Shown: positions 34,152-44,900, counted from the first letter of the stretch. The stretch is DNA of 64,000 nucleotides from Herpetosiphonaceae bacterium (GCA_026003835.1 BPHZ01000002.1:493013-557012); one strand, 5' to 3'. A program made the numbers and translations. Notes: generated by a model from the letters alone, not told the origin.

Positions 34152-36205
34152 ACCTCACTCCATGGCGCAATCGGCGCCATACGCTCAACTGCCTGGCGCT
34201 GGGCGCGGATCGTCGCCAGCACCTCAGGCGATCCCTCGCCCCGCTCGATCAGCGCATCCATTGCTCGCTCGCGCGCCGACAGCAGCGGCAGCGCCACGGC
34301 GGCGTTCAGATCTGAGGCGTGGAAGCGGGCCAATATATCGAGAGCAATGCGGGGCTGTCCCTGGGCGAGCGCAACCTCGGCCTCGCTCGTTGCGGCGACC
34401 GCCGCTGCCTCAAAGGCGAAGCCCTCCTTGATGCGGGATTCCAGCGCCTCCCATCCGCCCGTGGGAGCCCCAAGCGCGGCCACGGCCAGATCCTCCTGCA
34501 TTGTGGCGGAGGCACGCAGGGCCTCCGCCCAGCGGCGGGCGGCGACCAGCTGGCGCAGCTGCTCGGCGGCCTGCTGCGCCGCCACCTCTACCGCAGCCCA
34601 GCGGTCGCGATCCTGCGCCAGCGCGCGCTGGGCCGCGACCAGCAATTCCGTATCCCGGCGATGATCCCAGGCGCTCTTGAGCGTCGCAAAGGCGCGATCG
34701 CTCTCACCCGCCAGCAGCAGATCGTCGGCGCGTTGGAGCGCGCTCTGCACCACATCGAGCGATGTTGCGGCGGTTCGTGCCAGCGCCATTGCCCGTGCGC
34801 GCTTCAGCTTCTCGCGCAGCGGCTCCGGCGTCAGGTCTTCGCCATCAAGCCACTCCAGCATACCTCCGCCGCCTGCTCGCGCCCGAACCTCCCAGACGAT
34901 CCTGCCATCGTCGGTGGCGTCGATTTTCACCAGCGGCACCAGCTCCGGCGCCCACCGGCCATGCTCGAACGTCGTCCCGTCCAGCAGCGCGATCTCAGTA
35001 ATCACGCGCCGCCCGATTTCCTCCCAAAAATCCATCTTGATGACGACATCAAAGCCGATACAGGCGTCGCGCAGCGCATCATCGCGCCTGCCCTCGTACA
35101 TATAGGCTCCTGGGAGCGCGGCACAATTAGCAAAGCGCTCGATGGCCTCGCGGCAAGAACGGGCATGGATGGTCGTAATCACCGGATGATCGGAGATCAG
35201 CAGCGTAAGAATGGCGCCTGCCTCATTGCCGCGGATCTCGCCGGGCAGCAACAGATCGGGGGTCTGGCGCAGCGCCTCACGTGCTACGCGGCCAAACTCC
35301 CCAATCGGAGTGGCGCTGTCGCGGAGATCCTTCTGCGTATTGACCATCTCTCGCGTCCAGAGGTCCTTGCGGCGGATACCGATCTCCTGGGTATGATCCT
35401 CGATTGAAACAATATGAGGCTCGCCGGGCCAGGAGTTTGCCAGCGCTTCCAGCAGGCCGGTCTTGCCCGAGCTGGTGCGTCCGGCGATGAGGAACGAGCA
35501 GCGGGCGCGCGAGAAAAGCTCCAGCAGGGCCAGCACCGTCTCATCCATCGACTGATATCTGAGGACATCGCGTAAGTCCCAGGCCTCCCGCCGCCCGCGA
35601 CGGATACACACCAGCGTGCTTTCTTCATCGGTGCGGGGTGGAATGGTGACGTGCATTCGGGTGCCCTGTCCAACGGGGAGCGTTGCCTGTGGAGTGTTGC
35701 CGTCGAGGGTGACATCGAGCAGCGAGGCGAGCATAACAGCCCGTTTAAAGACCTCTGTAGCTGATGCGAACGTCTCGGAGACGGTGACAAAGGGCTTGCC
35801 TGACTCCTGAACACGGATACGCCGGCCAATGATCTTAACCTCATTAATCCTGGGGTCGTCGAGGTAGCGCTGGGCTGGCCCCCAGCCGAGAGTGGCGGCG
35901 AAGAGGGCCAGGAGCGTCTCGTCGTCGGTAGGCACCTGAGCCAGGGGTGCACCCTGCTGACGGGCCTGGGATATCGCCTCGCGTAGGACGCGCACAACCT
36001 CGACATTCCGCTCCTCGGCAGGGGCGAAGGGATCGAGGAAGCGCTTGTCCAACCTCAAGCGCAGTTCATCGCGAACGAGGCCGAGGATCAGCGGATCGTG
36101 AAGCACGCGCTCGCGCGCCAGGGTCTGCGCGGTGGAGCCAAGCACAGAGGCGAGCCCGCCGTCCTCGCGGACGTTGAGCGAGGAAGAGGAGCGGAACAGC
36201 GTCAC
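34148..36205 (-). CDS. Second CpaF-like secretion ATPase with long C-terminal extension
   Basis: 685 residues, about 250 longer than CpaF. The GspE/CpaF core has DDPRINEVKI, Walker A AGRTSSGKT near residue 240, the Asp box region (VSIEDHTQEIGI), LLLPGEIRGNEAGAIL (Walker B-type GEIRG) and the His box TTIHARS. After ~460 residues comes an Ala/Arg-rich helical extension (KLKRARAMALARTAATSLDV and following) that looks like TPR- or coiled-coil-like packing. It lies between cpaE and the P-loop-degenerate NTPase and overlaps both by 4 bp. A second motor in one Tad locus is unusual. It may drive retraction or a separate substrate. Confidence 0.8.
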   Translation of the reverse strand: MTLFRSSSSLNVREDGGLASVLGSTAQTLARERVLHDPLILGLVRDELRLRLDKRFLDPFAPAEERNVEVVRVLREAISQARQQGAPLAQVPTDDETLLALFAATLGWGPAQRYLDDPRINEVKIIGRRIRVQESGKPFVTVSETFASATEVFKRAVMLASLLDVTLDGNTPQATLPVGQGTRMHVTIPPRTDEESTLVCIRRGRREAWDLRDVLRYQSMDETVLALLELFSRARCSFLIAGRTSSGKTGLLEALANSWPGEPHIVSIEDHTQEIGIRRKDLWTREMVNTQKDLRDSATPIGEFGRVAREALRQTPDLLLPGEIRGNEAGAILTLLISDHPVITTIHARSCREAIERFANCAALPGAYMYEGRRDDALRDACIGFDVVIKMDFWEEIGRRVITEIALLDGTTFEHGRWAPELVPLVKIDATDDGRIVWEVRARAGGGGMLEWLDGEDLTPEPLREKLKRARAMALARTAATSLDVVQSALQRADDLLLAGESDRAFATLKSAWDHRRDTELLVAAQRALAQDRDRWAAVEVAAQQAAEQLRQLVAARRWAEALRASATMQEDLAVAALGAPTGGWEALESRIKEGFAFEAAAVAATSEAEVALAQGQPRIALDILARFHASDLNAAVALPLLSARERAMDALIERGEGSPEVLATIRAQRQAVERMAPIAPWSEV

Positions 36206-37497
36206 AGTCGCACCTCCTGTGTATCGCGCGCATCGTGGTAGAGACCTGCGCCATGCGGCGCCAGCGAGGCCGGCGGGGCAGCGCGATCACGCCCCAGGCG
36301 AGCCAGCAGGCGCTGCCAGGCCGAGGAGCGCGGCATGGGCTGTGGTGGGTTGAGCCGCGCAGTCTTGCACAGGTCATCGACGATCTGGTGAACGGCGGTT
36401 GAGAGGGCGCTGTGTGGGTAGAGATCAAGTGGGCAGACATAGCGATCCCCCTCTTCGTCGGCCTCGCCGATCTGCCGCGGGGCGCGCGGCAGCACACCGA
36501 GTTCGAGCGCTGCCGGGAAGTGGCGCTGGAAGAGCGGCCGGATATCGTCGACACTAATTTTGACCCCTTTCTCCGGCTCCATATAGACCAGCCGGCACTG
36601 GGGTGTAAGATCGGGCGTGAACGCCTGGAAGACACGCAGCGCATTGCCGACGCCGATGCGCTCCTTGCGTCCTGGCGGGGTTGGCAGCACCACCCATCCG
36701 CCATCACGTGCGGCGATCAGTGCATACGGTCGTTTTTTAATCTCGGGGCCGGTATCCAACAGCACAACATCATACTCGCTGAGACTGCGCACGGCCTGCA
36801 TCAGCGCTTCCCACTCCGTCTTGACCAGATCGCGAACGTCGGCGGTCTCCTCGGAGCCGAGCAGAAAATCGATACCGCTCTCGCGGTGGCGGTAGATAAT
36901 CCGGCGCACGTTCTGCGGTGTCCAGGCTGCGGGGCCATCCTCGCGGAGCTGAAGGTACGAAGGGAAGCCCGACGGAATGCGGAAGGTCGGCACAATACCC
37001 GAGTTGGAGAGGTCTCCGTCGACCACCAGCACGCGCAGGCCGCGCCGCTTCATGCCCTCGGCAAGCAGCGCCACAAGCAGCGTTTTGCCGATACCGCCCT
37101 TTGCGCCGGCGACCGCGATGACTGTCTGGTGGGCGGCGGCGCGGGCACGGACGCCGAGCAGCGACGCCAGCCAGGAGGCGATGGCGGAACCGTCTCGATC
37201 GGTCGTGACGGCCAGCCCGGCGTCGGTGAAATCCGTCTGGTGAGCCAGGCCGACGCTGTGCAGTCCAATAAACATCGGGATGCCCCGACTCTGGGCCGCG
37301 TGGATCGCAGACCAGAGCTGATCCAGGGTGCCGCCGGTATCCTCCACATAGACGGCATTCGGCGGCTGGACGCTCGTAATGAGGTTCTCGGCGAAGCGAA
37401 GCGTCGGGCCGATCGCGATACGCAGCCCTTCATACTGGCTGAGCGCCTCCGGTAAGCCGGGGGTCGTCGAAACGATCAACAATTCGATCTCTTTCAT
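36202..37497 (-). CDS. cpaE: CpaE/TadZ-like MinD-family ATPase
   Basis: 431 residues. The N-terminal ~110 residues form a receiver-like atypical domain (EIELLIVSTTPGLPEALSQY). The MinD/ParA core follows with the deviant Walker A GAKGGIGKTLLVALLAEGMK near residue 129, LRVLVVDGDLSNSGIVP and YDVVLLDTGPEIKKRPY. TadZ/CpaE proteins localise the Tad machinery. It precedes the second CpaF-like gene with a 4-bp overlap and follows cpaF by 97 bp. Confidence 0.85.
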   Translation of the reverse strand: MKEIELLIVSTTPGLPEALSQYEGLRIAIGPTLRFAENLITSVQPPNAVYVEDTGGTLDQLWSAIHAAQSRGIPMFIGLHSVGLAHQTDFTDAGLAVTTDRDGSAIASWLASLLGVRARAAAHQTVIAVAGAKGGIGKTLLVALLAEGMKRRGLRVLVVDGDLSNSGIVPTFRIPSGFPSYLQLREDGPAAWTPQNVRRIIYRHRESGIDFLLGSEETADVRDLVKTEWEALMQAVRSLSEYDVVLLDTGPEIKKRPYALIAARDGGWVVLPTPPGRKERIGVGNALRVFQAFTPDLTPQCRLVYMEPEKGVKISVDDIRPLFQRHFPAALELGVLPRAPRQIGEADEEGDRYVCPLDLYPHSALSTAVHQIVDDLCKTARLNPPQPMPRSSAWQRLLARLGRDRAAPPASLAPHGAGLYHDARDTQEVRL

Positions 37498-37594
37498 AGG
37501 TCTTCCTCGTTTGTTGTCGCGCGGCGGCTGTCTTAAACAGCTCCACGTTCAAGTTCGAATATCGGTGCAGCCACGCTGCGCTGGCGTCGCATCC

Positions 37595-38809
37595 CTAAAA
37601 GCGGCCACGCCCCCAGTCTCGCTCGACAGGGTAGCACTTGCGTACCCGGCCTACCTGCGGATCGAACGCAAAGAGCACATTGGTGGTGAAGGGATCGCCT
37701 ACTCTGGCTGAACTCATCTCAAGCACCTCTTCAATCTGCCCGACGCGCCTGCGCCCGCCGTAGCGCCCGATATGTACGACGATCATCGATACAGCTGCGC
37801 TGGTCATCAGCCCGCGCGCCACTTTCTCTCCGCCGCCCATACAGGCCATACGCTCAAGGTTCTTCAGCGCCGACTGGCAGTTTGGCGCATGGATCGTGGC
37901 GATGCCTGGGTGGCCCGTGTTGGCGGCTTCCAACATTGCCAGAGCCTCAGGTCCGCGCACCTCGCCGACGACGATGAGATTGGCCGCCTGACGAAGGGCA
38001 AAGCGCACGCACTCGGAGAAGCTGAGTCCGCTGCGGGTGACTTCGTGGTGGATGCTATCGGGCAGGCGTGGGAGTTCGGTCGACTCCTCGATGACGATAA
38101 CGCGCTTCTCCTCTGCGATGGCCTGAAGCAGCGCGGCCGTCACCGTGGTCTTTCCCGATCCCATCTCTCCGGCGATCAGGATTGTGACGCCACAGCGCAG
38201 CGCTTCGATAAGCAGTGCGGCTGCCTCTGCGCTAAGGACATCGGCGGCGATCAGCGCATCGATGGTGCGCCACTGGCGTGGCAGCACCCGCACGCAGATG
38301 CTGGGGCCATCCGGCGTTGCGGGTGGACGAGTTATGGCGAAGCGCAGGCGCCGGTCGGCGGTGCCAAGCACCTCAAGCCCCGGCCAGTCGTCGGGTCGCT
38401 CCAGGCTCACAAGCCCGCTGCGCAGCAGGAGCTGCCGCTGCAGCCAAGCCAGCCAGGTGCTGTGGGGAATGACGCCGGTTGGCATGCGGTAGCCATCCTC
38501 AATGACGATCATCTGTACGCCGGGGCCGTTGAAGATGATATCGGAGATGCGCTCGTTCTTGAGGTATGGTTCGAGGGGGCCGTACCAGGGCAGCGCGGCC
38601 CATTCCTCAAGCGAGTAACTGGTGCCGAGGCCGGCGCGGGCAAGCGCCTCCTGTACAGGCCGGCTCCAATCCAGCCTCCCTGTATCTGTCAGCAACGCAA
38701 GCTCCTGCAGACGCTGGGCGATTGCATCGCCAGGCTGCGGTGCCGTTCCGTTCGTCGCCGTACTACTGCTGCTGACCTGGCTGGTCAATAGACGCTGATG
38801 GAAGTCCAC
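37595..38809 (-). CDS. cpaF: CpaF/TadA secretion ATPase
   Basis: 404 residues from GTG 38809, which has an AAGGAG site; an upstream ATG at 38848 lacks one. Conserved CpaF segments: EPYLKNERISDIIFNGPG, Walker A IAGEMGSGKTTVTAALL near residue 216, VIVIEESTELPRLPD, NLIVVGEVRGPEALAMLEAA and GIATIHAPNCQSALKNLERM. Length and order match ordinary CpaF/TadA hexameric ATPases that power assembly at the inner membrane. It follows cpaB by 38 bp. Confidence 0.88.
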   Translation of the reverse strand: MDFHQRLLTSQVSSSSTATNGTAPQPGDAIAQRLQELALLTDTGRLDWSRPVQEALARAGLGTSYSLEEWAALPWYGPLEPYLKNERISDIIFNGPGVQMIVIEDGYRMPTGVIPHSTWLAWLQRQLLLRSGLVSLERPDDWPGLEVLGTADRRLRFAITRPPATPDGPSICVRVLPRQWRTIDALIAADVLSAEAAALLIEALRCGVTILIAGEMGSGKTTVTAALLQAIAEEKRVIVIEESTELPRLPDSIHHEVTRSGLSFSECVRFALRQAANLIVVGEVRGPEALAMLEAANTGHPGIATIHAPNCQSALKNLERMACMGGGEKVARGLMTSAAVSMIVVHIGRYGGRRRVGQIEEVLEMSSARVGDPFTTNVLFAFDPQVGRVRKCYPVERDWGRGRF

Positions 38810-38847
38810 ACGTGTCTCCTTCTGTTTACGGCTGATCTCCCCACACA

Positions 38848-39732
38848 TTAGGGCTGCTCGGCGCTGGTCGGCGCTCCATCGTGCTGGCTACCGGGGATCG
38901 TCCCGCTACTGCCCGGCAGTCCGGCTGGGGCAAAGATTTCGCCCTGCAGCTTGAGAGTCTCCGTCGGCGCGGTCAAGACGCTCTCCTGGATCTGCGCGGC
39001 GTCCATGCGCGAGAGCGCCGCCAGGGGATCGGACGTTGCGCCGTAGCGCTCGCCCCAGAGCTGCAGTCCGGCGGCCTGGAGCGACCAGACGGCATGAGCC
39101 TGATACGGCGTCACTTCGAGATAGGCGATATTCCCATCGATATACAGTACTGGCACCTTGGAGAGGAAACGGCAGGCGTAGGGCCGGCGCTGGGCCGTCA
39201 CTTCCGTCACAGCGGGTGCTTCCGTAGCACCGCCGAGGCGCTGGCAGAGCGCCGGATCGCCGGAGGGGTCGTTGAAGCCCAGGTTGACCACATCGCGGTC
39301 GGTGAGGGGGCCGATGGTCGTGGTGGCAAAGGGCAGCGCGACCATATCGGTGCCCAGCTGGCGGCCATTAGGATAGACCGGCCGATCGGGCGGCATCTGC
39401 AGCAGATCGCCGGGCTCGATCAGGTCGTTGCTGCCGATCTCGCGAGCCGCCCAGCGCCCGATGACGGCGCTGGGGTCGCTGATGCCGGCGAGCTGGACCG
39501 GGCGGTGGTAGGGCACCTCGATGGTGCCGAGGTCGTCGGCGGTAATGTGTTTGCCAAAGGGGATCGGGCGCACCGCGATGACCACGGTCTCAACGCGCGC
39601 TTGCTGGAGATAGCCGTAGGTAGCGGCGCCCAGCGCAACCACAATGCCAAAGACAAGCAGGATGATGGGCAGCTTATTGGATTTTTTCGGTGTGAGCGCC
39701 TGGCTCGCTGAAAAGGGCTGATTGAAACTCAT
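38848..39732 (-). CDS. cpaB: CpaB/RcpC-like protein
   Basis: 294 residues from ATG 39732 (GAGGAAC site). A cytoplasmic lead is followed by one membrane segment (LPIILLVFGIVVALGAATYG), a SAF domain (VIAVRPIPFGKHITADDLGT, AAREIGSNDLIEPGDLLQ) and a second domain with VTPYQAHAVWSLQAAGLQLW, as in CpaB/RcpC. These proteins anchor the Tad apparatus in the envelope and in diderms contact the secretin. No secretin gene is present here, consistent with an atypical or single-membrane envelope. Confidence 0.82.
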   Translation of the reverse strand: MSFNQPFSASQALTPKKSNKLPIILLVFGIVVALGAATYGYLQQARVETVVIAVRPIPFGKHITADDLGTIEVPYHRPVQLAGISDPSAVIGRWAAREIGSNDLIEPGDLLQMPPDRPVYPNGRQLGTDMVALPFATTTIGPLTDRDVVNLGFNDPSGDPALCQRLGGATEAPAVTEVTAQRRPYACRFLSKVPVLYIDGNIAYLEVTPYQAHAVWSLQAAGLQLWGERYGATSDPLAALSRMDAAQIQESVLTAPTETLKLQGEIFAPAGLPGSSGTIPGSQHDGAPTSAEQP

Positions 39733-39836
39733 GCGTTCCTCCGCTTGATCCTCATATGCGGCTGATGGATTGTGAAGCGCGGCCCGGCAACGCCGCATTC
39801 TTGCCTGGGCCGGAGGTTGATAAACCTGATGGTGTT

Positions 39837-40364
39837 CTAGCGAATCTGATCGATGGTCGCTGCTGCGCGAATCTTCGGTGTCCAGGCGCCTTTGAGCGGC
39901 ATACCAGCCATCGGCGCGTCGAGGACCGCGCAGAGCGCCGGGGTTGGAAACGCTACATCGTCGCGGGTGTCCGGGGTGCCAAAGTGACACGTGCCCCCCT
40001 GCGGCAGCACCGTCCAGACCACCTTCTCGGCAACGCTGGCCGGGGTTTCACCCTCCGCCAGCCCGCCGACGTGCTGCAAGTTCTGGATGAAGGCCAGTTT
40101 GGCCGCTGCGATGATCTCCGCCTCGCTGCGCACGCTCTGGCGATTGTCGGCAAAGGCGCGGTAGTCGAACAACTGCACTGCAGCGCGGGTGGCCTGCTGC
40201 AGCGCGTCCTCCACGTCGCTGCGCTGCAGCACGCGCCCGCCGATCTCCACCACCGTCAGGATGAAGGCCAGCAGCACCGGCAGGATCAGCGCCATCACGA
40301 CGAGGGTCTGCCCCTGCTGCCGGCGACGCAGCGTGATGCGCTGGAAAGCAGGGATACGGCTCAT
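39837..40364 (-). CDS. TadE-like pseudopilin, second of pair
   Basis: 175 residues from ATG 40364, which overlaps the stop of the preceding gene (ATGA). The TadE/TadG-like N-terminus is RRRQQGQTLVVMALILPVLL followed by AFILTVVEIGGRVLQRSDVE, with a single hydrophobic helix preceded by basic residues. The C-terminal part has two Cys (QGGTCHFGTPD, TPALCAVLD) that could form a disulfide outside the cell. It is probably a minor pseudopilin. An alternative start at 40472 would overlap the other gene extensively. Confidence 0.75.
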   Translation of the reverse strand: MSRIPAFQRITLRRRQQGQTLVVMALILPVLLAFILTVVEIGGRVLQRSDVEDALQQATRAAVQLFDYRAFADNRQSVRSEAEIIAAAKLAFIQNLQHVGGLAEGETPASVAEKVVWTVLPQGGTCHFGTPDTRDDVAFPTPALCAVLDAPMAGMPLKGAWTPKIRAAATIDQIR

Positions 40365-40987
40365 GGCTGCGCTCCTGGAAGCAGGGTGCTGCTGCCTGGG
40401 AGCCCTTGCGGGGCGCCGGCTGGCTGACCCTGGATCGTGACAGGAGGAAGACAGATCACGCCCGGATTGCATGGGGGTGAGCTGATGGGCGTTGGCTGGG
40501 TGGGCGGGGGCTCGCTGGGCGGCTGCGGTGAGCCCGCCGAGTCGCCGCCCTGCTGATCAGCCTCGGTTGTCCGCGTCGAGGAGGCCGTCGCGGTAAAGTG
40601 GCGGAAGATGCCCAACGGATCGGGCGCCCAGACCGAGTCGCTGTAGGCGATGTGCACGGTGAACGCGCTGTAGCGCGGGCAGCCGGAGAGTCCGGACGGC
40701 GGCGTGCAGGTGATGGTAATCGTCGCCTTGTCCGCCGTAGTGGTCATCCCGGCGTTGAGCACATCGATGGCTGCCTGCCGCGCGTCCTGGATATTGCCGC
40801 CGGTGATCGCGCCACGGTGGGCGGCGGCGCGGACGGCCTGGCCCACGCTGTAGTTGGTCATCGCCACCTGGATGGCGTCGATGCCGGCGATGAGGATGGC
40901 GAGCAGGATGAGCAGCACCAGCGCCAGCTCGACCAGTGCCTGCCCCCTGCGTATGCGGCTGCTCCTGCGAGCCAGAAACCTGCGCAT
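40361..40987 (-). CDS. TadE-like pseudopilin, first of pair
   Basis: 208 residues from ATG 40987 with AAGGAGGGATC. The N-terminal RRGQALVELALVLLILLAIL then IAGIDAIQVAMTNYSVGQAV is the canonical TadE motif, including the Glu of the pseudopilin helix. The exported part has paired Cys (ITCTPPSGLSGCPR) and a long Pro/Ser/Gly-rich tail (PQPPSEPPPTQPTPISSP). It is coupled to the second TadE-like gene. These two are the only pilin-like products visible in the locus. Confidence 0.8.
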   Translation of the reverse strand: MRRFLARRSSRIRRGQALVELALVLLILLAILIAGIDAIQVAMTNYSVGQAVRAAAHRGAITGGNIQDARQAAIDVLNAGMTTTADKATITITCTPPSGLSGCPRYSAFTVHIAYSDSVWAPDPLGIFRHFTATASSTRTTEADQQGGDSAGSPQPPSEPPPTQPTPISSPPCNPGVICLPPVTIQGQPAGAPQGLPGSSTLLPGAQP

Positions 40988-41051
40988 GATCCCTCCTTGA
41001 AATACTACAGTCGGCCTGGTGGACCACCACTGTGGCTGGGGTGGTGATCCA

Positions 41052-41924
41052 CTAGTAGTATGATCGCTCGATGAACACCCTGGTCGTATATGCTGATGCC
41101 TGTTTGGTGGGACTATGACAGAACCCGCGCACAGTCCCGCTGGCGCCCGGCGCAAGACCGGTGCGGCTCAGCTCCTGGCTATACAGCTGGCAAAAGCCAA
41201 CCAGTTGCTGATTGCGGTACAGGCCAACGGCTGCCGCCACGTAGCTCGGTCTGGTTGTCCCGGCATTGCTGAGCGTCGCTTCGGCCTCAAGGTACTCCCA
41301 CTCCTGCGACGGCTCAATCAGTCGGAGCCGCTGCGCAACCAGCCTATCCTCAAGCCTGGCAATACGCTTCGGGTCGTTCCATGTCTCGAAGACGCGGGCC
41401 TGTGGGTCGATGAGGAGTGAGCTGGAGGTTAGCTTGCGCGGCACACTGGCCCACCAGATGGTCATTTCCCCCGGCCGCAGCACATCAAGTGCAGTCTCGC
41501 CTATGCGAACCGCTACCTCCCGGCCCTGCGCGTCAAGAAAGCGCAGCTGGAGATGGGCGGTGTACAGCGGTTTATCACCCCGGTTGACATACTCGCCAAT
41601 CAGGAAGGGATCGCTGCTCCGCCCAAGCAGGTGTTTGACCACACCAGAGGTGGTGAGCTCGAAGCGGATTTCCGGCGCAGAGGGGGTCGCCACCAAGATC
41701 TGCTGATAGACATCAGTCAGGAGGCCGTTCGATGATCGTGCAGCAGGTACGTTTGATGGCGCAGCTGCCAGGCTTGCTTGTTCCAGCGCCAACAGCGTTG
41801 TGCGCATCTGGGCATCGGCTATGGCCTGGATGTCGCGTCGAGCGGGCTCAAAGAAGTTCAGGCTCCACCCCGCTAGCAGTATGAGCGCGAGCGCGAGCGA
41901 GCAGAGACCAATAAAACGAACCAT
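41052..41924 (-). CDS. Exported FxLYD-like protein of the Tad locus
   Basis: 290 residues from ATG 41924. Signal/anchor MVRFIGLCSLALALILLAGW is followed by a helical stalk (RRDIQAIADAQMRTTLLALE). Two beta-sandwich segments resemble FxLYD-type domains: GEYVNRGDKPLYTAHLQLRF with LRPGEMTIWWASVPRKL, and EAEATLSNAGTTRPSYVAAA with GLYRNQQLVGFCQLYSQELS. Its position between a giant exported protein and tadE suggests a structural or chaperoning role on the outside of the cell. No named family was confirmed. Confidence 0.65.
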   Translation of the reverse strand: MVRFIGLCSLALALILLAGWSLNFFEPARRDIQAIADAQMRTTLLALEQASLAAAPSNVPAARSSNGLLTDVYQQILVATPSAPEIRFELTTSGVVKHLLGRSSDPFLIGEYVNRGDKPLYTAHLQLRFLDAQGREVAVRIGETALDVLRPGEMTIWWASVPRKLTSSSLLIDPQARVFETWNDPKRIARLEDRLVAQRLRLIEPSQEWEYLEAEATLSNAGTTRPSYVAAAVGLYRNQQLVGFCQLYSQELSRTGLAPGASGTVRGFCHSPTKQASAYTTRVFIERSYY

Positions 41925-41995
41925 AACGTTACAAAACTCCTTATCGTTTGATGAGGCGCGGTCCACAGATGCTGCTGTGGGCCGCGCCTTGCCTC

Positions 41996-44900
41996 TTACC
42001 TGGCGCTGCGCGGGACGACCAGGTTGACTTTGAAGGTCTGCTCCAGGATCTGGGTCTGGCGCAGCGGCCGGCCGGTGACGGGTTCCAGCGCCGGCGTGCC
42101 GTCACTCCGCAGCACCTCGACCAGCACGGCAACCTGCACCCGCAGATAGACCGGCTGGATGGGCGCCAGGCGGTAGACGTACACATCGTCACGCATCTGC
42201 GGCGGCAGGAAGGCGGCCCAGTAGCTATGGGCCTGGCGCGCCATCTCCGCGCTGGTCGGTGCATCAAGATAGTGGTAGTGGCAGCCCAGCAGACCGCTCA
42301 GGTCGGCGGCAGGGTTGTCCGGCGGCTCCGCGCGCTGGCGGCAACCGCTGCGCTGGAGGTCGTCCTTCGCCGCTGCCGCGCGCTCCTTCCCGTTGACCGT
42401 GGTGGAGACCAGACTCCAGGCCACCACCGTCTGGCGGTACTGCCAGCCTGGCGGCGCCACCGGCAGCGGCGCGAGCTGCACGAATGGCGTGAAGTCCAGC
42501 ACCTCGCCCTGCGGCCAGCTGATCTCCTGCGTGGTCGAGCGATAGACGCCGCGCTGTGGGTCGTAGGTCGAATGGATGTGGAGATACAGGTCGCCGGTGG
42601 CCGTCGGTGGTGCTGGTGGTGGCGGCGGCGTCTCCGCGCACGAGACGATCAGGCGGTTATTCGCCGATGTCCGATCCTCATTCAGGTCCTCCAGATCCCA
42701 CACCAGGGTGTCATCGACTCTCCGAATCCCGTCTGTCCCTGGCTGAATATCGACCAGGCTGGTGTCCTCCGGCAAGGTGACTCGCAGGGTTGCCCGCTGT
42801 GCCGGCGCCGAGAAGGGCGGGATCCAGTCGAAGGCGAAGCCGGAGCGCGTGGATTGGGCTCGTTCAAACAGCTTTACGCCGTTTGTGGTATCGGTGACCG
42901 TCAGCGTCAGCTCCGCCCAGTCCGGCAGCGCCTGCCCGCTCTGGCACAGCACTGCGCCACTGAGTTCAACCCGATTGAGGAGTGATTTGACATAATGAAA
43001 TTGATTGCCATGCGATGGACCAGCCGGCTCAATTGCCAGGTAGGTCTCCGCCCCGCGTTCGACAGCAGTGCCGTTCCGGTTGCCCGCTGGGCCAACCTGG
43101 GTGGCGTTCGTCCCCGCCACAACTGCCGAGAGGTAGTAGACATCCCAAAAATTGACGTTCCGCTCCGGCGCGGTGGGGAAGGGCATCAGGCGCAGCTGGC
43201 TGTCGCCGACGCGTGGCCGTGCCTGGGTGCCGGTCAGCAGAAAGCGGGCGATGCCCTCGTGATCCGTTTGCACGTTAACGGAGAGCGGCGCGATGGGCGT
43301 GCCGGCGAAGCGGTTGAGCGGGAGATCCGACAGGATCACCTCTTGATAAGCGAAGGGCGCCTCGGGCTGGCCGGGCTGGTTCGCTAGCCACAACTGGATG
43401 CTGAAGGAGGGGCGCTCAATGTATTTGAAGACCAGCGTGCAGCCGTTGCGCAGGGTGTAGTAGCCCGGTGCGCGGCTGCCGCTCTGATCGAGCACGGCCT
43501 CCCCGCCGACGCAATCGGTGTCGATGGCCCAGAGGAACACTAGCGCGGGGTTGGGCTGGGTTGGTAGGGCAATCAGGCCGGGCACGATGTCGAGTTCCAC
43601 GCGACCGGTCGCCGGCGCGACGGCCTCCCAGGGGATGACCCGGCTGCCGCTGGCGGTGGTCTCCGTCACCATCGAGGTGACGGTCACGTTGTCAGAGACA
43701 TCGTACTGCCGGATATTGATGGTGAAGGGAGTGTTGCCCACTGCGGCCAGTTTGCGCCCAGCCATATCGTACTGTTCCAGGCGGACAGTGATCGGCTGCC
43801 CTTCCACGCGCAGATAATAGGTCTCCTCCCACTCACCGCCTTGACAGCTGGCGGCGTCGCTCACCGCCCTGCTGCGCAGCTTATACGTCCCCGGCTGGAG
43901 ATCCTGGAGCTGGGTCTCGAAAGCGAGCAGACTCCCATCCTGCAGCACATCGCCGGCGGCGGGGAAGCCCCACGGCGTGGCTGCGCCAAAGGCGCCGCTG
44001 GCGTCAGCCACAGCGCTGGTTGCCAGAAACGTGCGTGGATAGGTCTTATCGCCGCTCTTGATCTGATCGCCGGGCGGGTAGAGCTGCCATTCGAGCAGGC
44101 CACGCAGCTTGTGGTCCGGCTCGTCAACACGGCTCAGGAAGAGCGCCTGGCTGCCCCAGCCTTTGGCCTGGTTGCCGCTGCCATCAACGACCAATTCGTC
44201 GCCGATGCGATCCATCAGACGAACCCGCTGCACGAAGGTGAAGGTCTCCCGTGGGCTAACCAGGGTCGGTGCGCTGGGGTCTTGAGAGAGGAGCCGGTCG
44301 CTCGCGCGGGGGATCCAGGTCGAGTAGTACGGCGCGGGGATGGTATGGCCGGCAGGTTTATCGCAGATGGCCGTCGTAGGCGTGGGTGTTGCCGTCACTG
44401 GGGCGGCTGCAGACAGCAGGATCGGAGAGGACGATCAACACGATCGTCCCGACGCTGACGGTATCATTGAGCTCACCACTGGCAACAGTCCAATTCGCGG
44501 GAACGGCGACGTTGTAGGAGACATGGCTATACTGGCTGGGGATGGAGAAGGTCATGTCGCTGGCGTAATTATTCAGCGATTCCCAGTGGCCGGTCCAGGC
44601 CGAGATATTCCCGGCGAGGCTCGGCCCATCCGCCGTACACTGGCGCAGCGCGATGGTCAGCGTGCCCGGCACTGGCGTCGCCGTCGGCGGAATGGGCGTC
44701 GCCGGGCCGGAGGTTCGCCAGATCTCCTCGTCCTGGGCGACAAACACCGACTCATCGCCAGGCCCGCCACTGGCCGTCGACATCAGCCAGTAGCCCGCAA
44801 CTTGCTTATTTGCGGCGTCCACCTGCGGAGGGACCCAGCCGCTCCACCAGCGCGCGCGGGCGAAGCGAATTTTACCGAACTGCGGCTCCTTATCCTGGCC

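Noticed and set aside
34319..37455. Long plus-strand frames over the second CpaF-like and cpaE genes
   Set aside because: They are mirror frames of conserved ATPases. The minus-strand products have clear Walker motifs and 4-bp overlaps.
37540..37590. GTTCGAAT resembling a tRNA T-arm
   Set aside because: No acceptor stem or anticodon arm can be folded around it.
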